Source: an uncultured Alcaligenaceae bacterium (lineage in GTDB: Bacteria > Pseudomonadota > Gammaproteobacteria > Burkholderiales > Burkholderiaceae_B). From it: DNA of 64,000 nt. The translations under genes and the position numbers were made by a program. Below the pieces are notes generated by a model, which was given only the letters and a program-made list of their open reading frames with translations, was not told the DNA's origin and did not search any database. Below, in pieces: positions 9,384 to 16,552 of this stretch. The stretch spans positions 1 to 64,000 of the forward strand of contig CALFXX010000022.1 in NCBI GenBank assembly GCA_937952975.1, given 5' to 3'. Each line of letters starts with the position of its first letter. The first letter of the stretch is position 1.

Positions 9384-10718
9384 TTACTTTGGCTGTTTTG
9401 AGCGATTGGTTGCCACCAGCATCTCTAGGTCGATCGCGTCGCCCATCGCGTGGTAGCCCGCCCGATTGGGATGCAAGCGGTCGCCAGGCCCGCCAATTGT
9501 GCTGTCTGGCACGTATTCGGGCTTCATTTGCCCGGTTTGTGTATCAAGTGTCACCACGTCAAAGTCGATGACCCCGGCAAAAAGCGGTGATGTGCGGATA
9601 AATTCGTTCAACACTTTGCGTTTTTCATCTTGTTCAGGGAATCCGTGCGCCGCACTGGTGCTGGCGAGTGCCGAGCCGACTGTGGCGCCGATCACTCGAA
9701 TGCCGGCGGCATTCAGGCGCTTAATCCCATCACTCATCTGCGCAATCACCCTTACGCTTGAGGCATTGCCATTTTTACTAAAATCGTTGATGCCCTCAAG
9801 CCAAATTAAGCTTGTGACGCCTGAAAGCTGGATGACATCGCGCTCAAGGCGCATCGAAGACGAGGGGCCACCCGCAAACGGCTTAATGGGTGAATATTCA
9901 GCAGGTCCTGCAATTTGGTTGCCGCCAATGCCGGCATTGAGTACCACCACTTTATTACCGAATTGATGGCGTAGGCGACGGGCTAAGACATCGGGCCAAC
10001 GATCATCGCCGTTCATGGTCGAGGCGGTGCCGTCTGAAATCGAATCGCCAAACGCCACAATGACTTTTGTGTCGGCGGGAGCCCGCATATCAACCGCATC
10101 TAAGAAAAACCAAGACGCAGTGGTGTACGGAAAGTTGGTTTCGCGCTCATCGTGCGTTTGCGAGCCTGAGCCCGGAAGGGTCATATAGGAAGTTTGTAAC
10201 GCTTTAGCATGCCAAGTCATGGGCCCGCTTGTATCGGCGATATGAAAACTTACTGCAAGTTTGCGCCCATCTAATAGATTGAGGTTATTGGCCGTTACAA
10301 AGGGTAGGGCGACCGAGTCGCTCCAGACGGACTCGCCGGGTTGAACGGTGACCGCCTTGTTGCCTGAAAAGGTGATGGCTTGATTCGAACCGCGTACCAG
10401 TTCGGCACTGCCGAGCTGCAGGCCCGCAAAGACGTCAGAGAAGGTGACTGGTTGTGTACCGAGCACATTGGATAAGCGGATGCGTGCCTGCTCGCCCCAG
10501 AGGTCTGGTTTGACCATCAGACGAAACGACTGATTGCGCGCGCCCGTTGCCGGTGAAGGAAACACCATGTGCATATTGGGTTGTGCCGAAGGATTACCCG
10601 TTGGGTAAGGGCCTTGGATCGACGCAGCCCAGCTTGTGACCCATTTCATTGGTTCAGCCGCCCAAGTCGGTTGCAGCTGACATACCAACAGCGCAAGCAT
10701 TGAGAGAAAAGTGCGCAT
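9384..10718 (-). CDS. Secreted SGNH/GDSL-family hydrolase
   Basis: A 444-residue protein with a signal peptide (cleavage probably near residue 20, TWA-AEP). The catalytic GDS block sits at residues 224-226 (VAFGDSISDGTAS), followed by GIGGNQ and GINDF (oxyanion-hole blocks) and a C-terminal DRLHPNRAGYH with the Asp/His pair. All four SGNH blocks are therefore present and the enzyme should be an active esterase or lipase-like hydrolase in the periplasm or outside. The N-terminal ~200 residues are a beta-rich extension seen in larger GDSL proteins. A GGGGGG Shine-Dalgarno run lies 6 bases before the ATG. It is probably a single-gene unit. Confidence 0.88.
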   Translation of the reverse strand: MRTFLSMLALLVCQLQPTWAAEPMKWVTSWAASIQGPYPTGNPSAQPNMHMVFPSPATGARNQSFRLMVKPDLWGEQARIRLSNVLGTQPVTFSDVFAGLQLGSAELVRGSNQAITFSGNKAVTVQPGESVWSDSVALPFVTANNLNLLDGRKLAVSFHIADTSGPMTWHAKALQTSYMTLPGSGSQTHDERETNFPYTTASWFFLDAVDMRAPADTKVIVAFGDSISDGTASTMNGDDRWPDVLARRLRHQFGNKVVVLNAGIGGNQIAGPAEYSPIKPFAGGPSSSMRLERDVIQLSGVTSLIWLEGINDFSKNGNASSVRVIAQMSDGIKRLNAAGIRVIGATVGSALASTSAAHGFPEQDEKRKVLNEFIRTSPLFAGVIDFDVVTLDTQTGQMKPEYVPDSTIGGPGDRLHPNRAGYHAMGDAIDLEMLVATNRSKQPK

Positions 10719-10899
10719 CGAGTGCCCCCCTAGTTTTGTGATTCATATGATTCAACGATGTGACTCCACCCATGATACTGATTTTTTTGAACAGATAGCC
10801 GCAAAGCCCGTGCTCGCGTGGTCACTCTGACGAAACCCCAGCTTAGCGTGTTCCAAGTTAGGAGGGCGTTGAATGCCAGGACGTGGTCTTCCCTCAGTG

Positions 10900-12339
10900 T
10901 CATGAGTGACGTCGATCTAACAAGCGCTTGACCTTCGAGCTCTGTGAAGTCATCGTGTATTTGTCAAGATCGCCCTTTTTAACTGGGGTAATCTGAACTT
11001 TCAAGCTAAGTACCTCTTTCATACGGCGCTCAAGGTCTTCACGCAAGGCGCCCAAATCGGCCTGCGGATCAATCACTTCAACCCAGACATCCATATGATC
11101 GGTCGCCGCTTCGCCTACTCGATCGACAAAACAAAAGTATTCGCCATTGAGACGCTTATCTTCAAGCACTGCGGCGCCCACGGCCTCCGGAAACACATTG
11201 ACCCCGCGCAACTTCACCATGTTGTCGTTGCGACCAAAAATACGTTTCAGTCGCCGTGAGGTATTGCCGCAGGGGCACGAGGTCGTGTGAAACGCCGAAA
11301 TATCGTTGACGTTAAAACGAATCTGCGGCGCACCGTACTTGTAGAGCGTCGTAATGTAGGTCGTCCCTTTTTCTCCATCCGGCAAAATTTTTCCGGTGTC
11401 TGGATCTGCCATCTCTAGGATGAAGGCATCTTCCATCACGTGCATGCCAGTCTGATGCTCACATTCGGCCGCGAGCATGCCGCTTTCGTGCGTGCCATAC
11501 ATATCAAAGGCCTTGGCACCCCAGAGCTCTTCAAGCAGCTCGCGGTTTTCCATCCCTAAGTGGGTACCCAACAAACGAATGCCTAAGGATTTGGGATCGA
11601 TTCCTAATTCGTCGCGGGCAACGATTGCCATATGCCGCAGATATGCCGGAAACCCCAAAATGACCTTGATGCCCCAAGCTTTGATGATTTCAATCTGACG
11701 GCGGGTGGGGGTGTTTGCACCGCTACCTGTCATCACCGGAACTGCGCCGGTGTAACGCCACAGCGCTTCGCGCGGTGCCATGCCGCCATTGCCCAACCCA
11801 AGCGATAAGGTCACCAACACCATATCGCCGGGTTGAATCCCATGCATCGCCATGCGACGACCGCCCAAAATCGCCATGGTCTCACGGTCTTGTGGCGAGT
11901 ACAGCATGGGACGTGGTAAACCGGTGGTGCCGCCACTTGTTTGTAAGACCAGGGGCATGTGTTTGCCACTTTCAGGTGAGATCCCCATGAAATCGCCAAA
12001 GGGCGGATTGCGCTCAATACTTTTGCGGATATCGTTGACGTCGTAGACCGGGATCTTGGTGAGGTCATCAAGGGTACGGATGTCGGTAGGCACCAGGCCG
12101 TGGGCAGTCCAGTGGCGCTTAAAGAACTCGATCTCCCAACCGCGTGCAACTGTTTTTAAAAAGCGTTGCTCTTGCAGTGCACGCATTTCGTCACGCGACA
12201 GTTTTGCTGTGGTGTGAAAGTAGGTGGGCGGCGGTGGGTAGTCACGCCACAGCTGTTCAAAATCAAGCGAACGAAAATACCAAGGCACGAAGTCTGGTGA
12301 ATTGGGCGCATTGGTCATGTCTTGGTTGTTTGAGTTCAT
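10900..12339 (-). CDS. Phenylacetate-CoA ligase-like AMP-forming enzyme (PaaK family)
   Basis: A 479-residue adenylate-forming enzyme. It has a Ser/Thr/Gly-rich P-loop (QTSGGTTGLPRPMLYSPQD), the MYGTHESG block, and a Cys-rich CPCGNTSRRLKRIFGRND stretch typical of PaaK-type ligases, then a C-terminal cap domain. It should activate an aromatic or other carboxylic acid to its CoA thioester in the cytosol; the acid is unknown. It lies downstream of the SDR and amidohydrolase genes on the same strand, with 136 bases before it that carry a dyad (12391-12410), so it may also have its own promoter. Confidence 0.85.
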   Translation of the reverse strand: MNSNNQDMTNAPNSPDFVPWYFRSLDFEQLWRDYPPPPTYFHTTAKLSRDEMRALQEQRFLKTVARGWEIEFFKRHWTAHGLVPTDIRTLDDLTKIPVYDVNDIRKSIERNPPFGDFMGISPESGKHMPLVLQTSGGTTGLPRPMLYSPQDRETMAILGGRRMAMHGIQPGDMVLVTLSLGLGNGGMAPREALWRYTGAVPVMTGSGANTPTRRQIEIIKAWGIKVILGFPAYLRHMAIVARDELGIDPKSLGIRLLGTHLGMENRELLEELWGAKAFDMYGTHESGMLAAECEHQTGMHVMEDAFILEMADPDTGKILPDGEKGTTYITTLYKYGAPQIRFNVNDISAFHTTSCPCGNTSRRLKRIFGRNDNMVKLRGVNVFPEAVGAAVLEDKRLNGEYFCFVDRVGEAATDHMDVWVEVIDPQADLGALREDLERRMKEVLSLKVQITPVKKGDLDKYTMTSQSSKVKRLLDRRHS

Positions 12340-12390
12340 ATTTTTCTAGTTCTGTATAAAAGGGTTTGAGTTGCACTTGATGCCGGTTAG

Positions 12391-12410
12391 GCTGTCTGCA
12401 TACAGACAAC
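12391..12410. promoter_or_regulatory. Dyad-symmetric site upstream of the CoA-ligase gene (possible operator)
   Basis: Two 8-base arms, GCTGTCTG and CAGACAAC, flank a 4-base spacer with one arm mismatch. The site lies about 50 bases before the ligase ATG and within the gap that follows the SDR gene. Its size suits a GntR- or TetR-type dimer, but no regulator gene is adjacent, so the operator role is only inferred. Confidence 0.35.
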
Positions 12411-12475
12411 GGCGAGTCGTCAGGCAGCTAGGCAACATGGGATCAAGATGAGTCTCTCTGCTTGATGTGGTGTGT

Positions 12476-13261
12476 TTAAAGCAAGCTACCTAGCCTGCCA
12501 CCATCAACGTGTTGCACGGTTCCGGTCATATAGGCCCCCCATGGTGAACATAAAAACGCCACCAGACCCGCAATTTCATTGGGCTCGCCCACTCTTCCCA
12601 TCGGGATCAGTTTAGTGATTTGCGCCATCTGTTCTTGTTCAAGTTGGCCAGGGGTGCCGCTGCCAAAGACGGTAGCCAAGCGCCCCGTTGCGATGCGTCC
12701 GGGGCAGATGGTGTTGATGGTGATACCTTGATGGGCGAGCTCAAGTGACAACGTTTTTGCGTAACCCAATACGCCCGCCCAGGTGGCCACCGAGAGACCA
12801 AAGCGTGCGATCGGTTGAATCGCCGACAGCGCGGTGATGTTCACGATGCGACCCCAGCCGTGCTCTTTCATTGACGGTAGCGCGCCACGACACAGACGTA
12901 CGACGCTCATAAGGTTTTGCTCAATCGCTTTTTGCCAAGCGATATCATCAAAGCTTTCAAGCTCGCCTAGTGGCGGAGCCCCATCGTTATTGATCAAAAT
13001 ATCGATGCGTTTGAATTCGGCTAGGGCCTGAGAAATAATTTTTTCGCAATCAGCGCTCTTGCGGATGTCGGCCGGTATCGCAAAGGTCTTAGCGCCTGTT
13101 TCAGCCGAGATCTTTGCGCAAGCCGCATTCAGGGGTTCTTCTTTACGGGCAACCATTGCAACGCTCGCCCCCTCTGAAGCTAACAGATGCGCGATCGCGT
13201 AGCCAATCCCTTGACTCGCTCCACCGACCAAGGCGATTTTTCCGTTCAGTGACAAATCCAT
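12476..13261 (-). CDS. Atypical short-chain dehydrogenase/reductase lacking the YxxxK motif
   Basis: A 261-residue SDR fold with the dinucleotide motif GGASQGIG (13-20) and INND (the NNAG position). The usual catalytic Tyr and Lys are absent: after Ser146 the sequence reads ARFGLSVATWAG, with Leu156 and Thr160 where Tyr and Lys are expected. A known SDR branch has LSNxxRAG here, and this copy differs even from that. Oxidoreductase activity by the standard mechanism is therefore doubtful. The ATG shares one base with the amidohydrolase stop (TAATG), so the two are translationally coupled. Confidence 0.85.
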   Translation of the reverse strand: MDLSLNGKIALVGGASQGIGYAIAHLLASEGASVAMVARKEEPLNAACAKISAETGAKTFAIPADIRKSADCEKIISQALAEFKRIDILINNDGAPPLGELESFDDIAWQKAIEQNLMSVVRLCRGALPSMKEHGWGRIVNITALSAIQPIARFGLSVATWAGVLGYAKTLSLELAHQGITINTICPGRIATGRLATVFGSGTPGQLEQEQMAQITKLIPMGRVGEPNEIAGLVAFLCSPWGAYMTGTVQHVDGGRLGSLL

Positions 13262-14124
13262 TATTTGCCCTCAGAGATGCCAAACAAGCGCTCAGCATTA
13301 CGATGAAAGACGCGCTCAAGGATGTCATCGGTATAGCCTAAGTCTTTCCAGTCTTGTACCAGGCGCTCGTAGCGAAATAAGGGGTAGTCGGCGCCAAACA
13401 TGACCCGATCTTTTAAGCGTGATCGAATTTCTTTTTTAAACGGATCGGTGAAGTACTTAGGTGACCAGCCGTGTACTTCGCTCCAGACGTTAGGCTTGTG
13501 GATCATGATTGAAATCATGTCATCTTGCCAAGGCCAGGCGGGTCGTCCGCTGATAATTTGTAAATCTGGAAAATCAATCGCCAGTTCATCGATATAGCGG
13601 GGGTGGCACAAGTCGAGTTTAATGCCGGCGCCACCCCGCAAGCCTGCGCCGGCACCTGTATGCCCCACCAACACCAGCGCGGGGCGGTTATGCGCCTGCA
13701 AGACTTCGTAAATTGGATGGTAGATTGGGTCACTGGCGGCAAAACCCGTACCCGAACCCGACACGCAAAAACCCACAAAGCCTGAACTCAGTTTGATACA
13801 GCGTTCTAGCTCATCGGCGGCGGCCTGACCCAAACGTGGATCCATCTGTAGCCAATTGCCAAAAATGCAGTCTGAAAACTTTGCCTGAGTCTCGATGGCA
13901 TAGTCGTGCAGCGGTTTGACCTCTTCAATCGATAGATTCTTGGTAAAACCAAAATCCAAAATAGTCTTGACCTGATTGGCGCGGAGGTAAGCAGCCATCT
14001 GTTCTTCAGTGTCGTACGTTGGCGTTGAGTTCCAGGTGCTTTTTTGTTGTGCCAGCGCGTCGGCCGAACGTAGAACATAGCCACGCTCTGTGCCCCAGTG
14101 TGAATGCAAGTCAACGATCCGCAT
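13261..14124 (-). CDS. Amidohydrolase-2 family protein (ACMSD-like TIM barrel)
   Basis: A 287-residue metal-dependent hydrolase or decarboxylase fold. It shows the N-terminal HxH (His7, His9), a GH at residue 155 and the C-terminal Asp246 in FGADYP. In related proteins a further metal/catalytic His lies in an AHPxWPW motif; here it reads SGRPAWPW, so Arg194 replaces it. It is the first gene of the operon with the SDR and the CoA ligase, and AGGAG lies 6 bases before the ATG. The context suggests breakdown of an aromatic or cyclic acid, but the substrate is unknown. Confidence 0.85.
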   Translation of the reverse strand: MRIVDLHSHWGTERGYVLRSADALAQQKSTWNSTPTYDTEEQMAAYLRANQVKTILDFGFTKNLSIEEVKPLHDYAIETQAKFSDCIFGNWLQMDPRLGQAAADELERCIKLSSGFVGFCVSGSGTGFAASDPIYHPIYEVLQAHNRPALVLVGHTGAGAGLRGGAGIKLDLCHPRYIDELAIDFPDLQIISGRPAWPWQDDMISIMIHKPNVWSEVHGWSPKYFTDPFKKEIRSRLKDRVMFGADYPLFRYERLVQDWKDLGYTDDILERVFHRNAERLFGISEGK

Positions 14125-14202
14125 AGTGTCTCCTAATTGCCTACGATAGTAGAAACTTGCTTGGGTGCTGTCAACGCAGGTGTCGGGCGAGGTGAAGGTC
14201 TT

Positions 14203-14223
14203 AAGACAGAAGACAGAAGACAG
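14203..14223. repeat. Three tandem copies of a 7-base unit (AAGACAG)
   Basis: Three exact AAGACAG units in the divergent gap between the amidohydrolase (minus) and thiol dioxygenase (plus) genes. The rest of this gap (14125-14340) shows no clear -10/-35 pair or dyad. It is too short to be a mobile or CRISPR repeat. It may be simple slippage or part of a regulator site. Confidence 0.6.
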
Positions 14224-14340
14224 AAAGCGACGAACCTTGCTAAGCTTGTGCTCTAAGAGCAGATCAGAGAAAAGTTAAGGGCTTCCAAGTTCGTTTTTGG
14301 TCCTCAGGTAAATGGCTTTTGCCTAATTTCAATCATTGTG

Positions 14341-14928
14341 ATGCACGGTGTCCACTTGAAAAATAAAAAATTACTGACGTTTGTGCAAGATCTAAGTGGT
14401 TTGCTCGAGCGCGAACGAGCCGAACCAGAACTGTTAAAACAAGGGGCTGCCTTGTTGACAGGGCTGGTTGCGCAAGACGACTGGTTGCCAGAACAATTTA
14501 CGGTGTCGCACCCAGATTTCTACCGTCAGTATTTACTGTACGCCGATCCGCTTGAGCGTTTTTCGGTAGTGAGCTTTGTGTGGGGGGCGGGGCAAAAGAC
14601 TCCGGTGCACGACCACATGACTTGGGGCTTGATCGGGATGCTGCGTGGTCAAGAGATCGACACACACTACTTTAAGCAAGCAGACGGCAGTTATCTGCGA
14701 GGCGAGAGCCATGTGCTTAAACGAGGCAGTGTCTGCAGCGTATCACCCGCCACCCACGATGTGCATGAGGTGGCAAATTTTTATGCAGACCAAACCTCAA
14801 TCAGCATCCATGTCTATGGCGGTAATATTGGTCGGATCAGCCGGCATGTCTTTGACCCTGCAACGGGTGCAGAAAAAACTTTTATCTCGGGCTACAACAG
14901 TGATGTTGTTCCTAACCTTTGGAATTAA
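14341..14928 (+). CDS. Cysteine dioxygenase-type thiol dioxygenase (possibly 3-mercaptopropionate dioxygenase)
   Basis: A 195-residue cupin of the CDO_I family. Iron ligands are visible as His90 and His92 (TPVHDHMTWG) and His142 (THDVHEVAN). Bacterial relatives oxidise cysteine or 3-mercaptopropionate to the sulfinate with O2. The VHDHMTWGLIGMLRG pattern resembles the mercaptopropionate branch, but that choice is tentative. GTG at 14338 is an alternative start directly before the ATG. The stop lies 5 bases before the likely GTG start of the rhodanese gene, so the two form a sulfur-metabolism operon. Confidence 0.87.
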   Translation: MHGVHLKNKKLLTFVQDLSGLLERERAEPELLKQGAALLTGLVAQDDWLPEQFTVSHPDFYRQYLLYADPLERFSVVSFVWGAGQKTPVHDHMTWGLIGMLRGQEIDTHYFKQADGSYLRGESHVLKRGSVCSVSPATHDVHEVANFYADQTSISIHVYGGNIGRISRHVFDPATGAEKTFISGYNSDVVPNLWN

Positions 14929-14933
14929 TCGCC

Positions 14934-16550
14934 GTGTTTAAACCTAGTCCTATCGATGCTGTGCAAGTATGCGAGTACCAAGACGTTCGTAGTGCTCTGC
15001 TTGAAAAACGTGAGATCGCTTTTTTAGATGTGCGAGAAGAAGATCCGCATGCGCAAGCACACCCTTTATTTGCTGCAAATTTTCCGTTGTCACGGGTTGA
15101 GCTCGATGCCTATTCGAAGTTGCCGCGCCGTGACGTGCAGATTGTGACGCTTGACGAAGGAGACGTAGGCTTGGCAGAGTCTGATGCCATGTTAGCCGCG
15201 CGTCGTTTAGTTGCTTTGGGTTTTACCCGAGTGGCTGTGTTTGCGGGTGGTGTGCGTGCCTGGAAAGCGGCGGGTGGCGAGCTTTTTCGCGATGTGAATG
15301 TTCCGAGTAAATCATTCGGTGAGTTGGTTGAGGCGAAGAAACATACCCCATCGCTTTCAGCGCCCGAGGTGAAGGCGCTGATTGATCAACACGCAGATGT
15401 GGTGATTGTTGATGCGCGTCGTTACGACGAGTACAACACGATGAGCATCCCCACTGCCACCAGTTGTCCAGGTGCTGAGTTAGTGTTGCGTATCGCTGAA
15501 TTGGCACCGCGGCCAGAAACACAAGTCATCGTTAATTGCGCTGGTCGTACGCGTAGCATCATCGGCACCCAGTCTTTGATTAATGCTGGCATCCCCAATA
15601 AAGTGGCGGCCTTGCGCAATGGCACGATTGGTTGGACCCTTGCTGGTCAGATGCTAGATAAAGGTGAGACCCGTAAATTTAAGGAGGTTTCTGAGCAAAC
15701 GATGCAGACTGCAGGGGTACGTGCGCGCAGCGTTGCAGAGCGTGCGGGCGTCAAGCATACGACTTGGGTAGACGCGCAAACTTGGCAAACGCAAGCCGAG
15801 CGTACGACTTATTTTTTTGATGCCCGAACACCCGAAGAATATGCTGCTGGGCATATCGCGGGGTTTCGTTCTACGCCTGGTGGGCAATTGGTGCAAGAAA
15901 CGGAAATGGTTGCGCCGGTGCGGGGGGCGAGGATTGTCTTGGTTGATTCAGACGGCGTACGCGCCAATATGACGGCCTCGTGGTTGGCGCAGATGGCTTG
16001 GGATGTTCATGTGTTGACTGACGTACCCGCAACGGCGTTTGCAGAAAAAGGTCAGTGGGTGGCTTTGGTGGCCAAACAGCCGGTCGTACCGACGATTTCA
16101 GTGGCTGAGTTAGTGGCTGGTTTAGCGGCTCAAAAACTGGTTGTGCTTGATCTGAGCAAACACGCTCAATATGTGCAAGGGCATATACCGGACGCGCAGT
16201 ATGTGTTGCGTTCGCAATTTAAGCAGGCACTGAGCGTGTTACCGCAAGCCTCGGCGTATGTGTTGGTGTGCCCGGATGGTCTGCTCTCGGGCTATGCGCA
16301 TGCTGAGATCGCCGCGCTGTTAAACGCTCCTGTCTCAGTTTTAGCTGGGGGCACCCAAGCATGGAAGGTTGCTGGGCAGCCTCTTGAAAAAGGCGCGACT
16401 CCTTTACGTTCAGAACCCATTGATCGTTACAAACGCCCGTATGAAGGTACCGATGCACCGCGCGAGGCGATGCAGGCCTACCTGGATTGGGAGTTCGGTT
16501 TAGTCGCGCAGCTAGGTGTGGATGGCACGCATCACTTTAACGTTGTGTAA
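14934..16550 (+). CDS. Four-domain rhodanese-like sulfurtransferase
   Basis: A protein of about 538 residues made of four rhodanese modules. Each is seen by its FLDVRE / VDARRYDEY / FDARTPEEYAAGHIAG / DLSKHAQYVQGHIPDA entry and by VFAGGVRAW or VLAGGTQAW ends. Active-loop Cys residues remain in module 2 (Cys202, VNCAGRTRS) and module 4 (about Cys446, VCPDG). Modules 1 and 3 have Asp/Glu there (TLDEGD, VDSDG), so they are probably structural. GTG 14934 is preferred; a TTG at 14919 would overlap the dioxygenase stop. It probably moves sulfane sulfur linked to thiol oxidation by the upstream dioxygenase. Confidence 0.88.
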   Translation: MFKPSPIDAVQVCEYQDVRSALLEKREIAFLDVREEDPHAQAHPLFAANFPLSRVELDAYSKLPRRDVQIVTLDEGDVGLAESDAMLAARRLVALGFTRVAVFAGGVRAWKAAGGELFRDVNVPSKSFGELVEAKKHTPSLSAPEVKALIDQHADVVIVDARRYDEYNTMSIPTATSCPGAELVLRIAELAPRPETQVIVNCAGRTRSIIGTQSLINAGIPNKVAALRNGTIGWTLAGQMLDKGETRKFKEVSEQTMQTAGVRARSVAERAGVKHTTWVDAQTWQTQAERTTYFFDARTPEEYAAGHIAGFRSTPGGQLVQETEMVAPVRGARIVLVDSDGVRANMTASWLAQMAWDVHVLTDVPATAFAEKGQWVALVAKQPVVPTISVAELVAGLAAQKLVVLDLSKHAQYVQGHIPDAQYVLRSQFKQALSVLPQASAYVLVCPDGLLSGYAHAEIAALLNAPVSVLAGGTQAWKVAGQPLEKGATPLRSEPIDRYKRPYEGTDAPREAMQAYLDWEFGLVAQLGVDGTHHFNVV

Positions 16551-16552
16551 GC

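Noticed and set aside
10798..10812. Sigma-54-like element on the minus strand before the SGNH hydrolase (GAGCACGGGCTTTGC)
   Set aside because: The essential GG of the -24 box is changed to AG, so it is unlikely to work.
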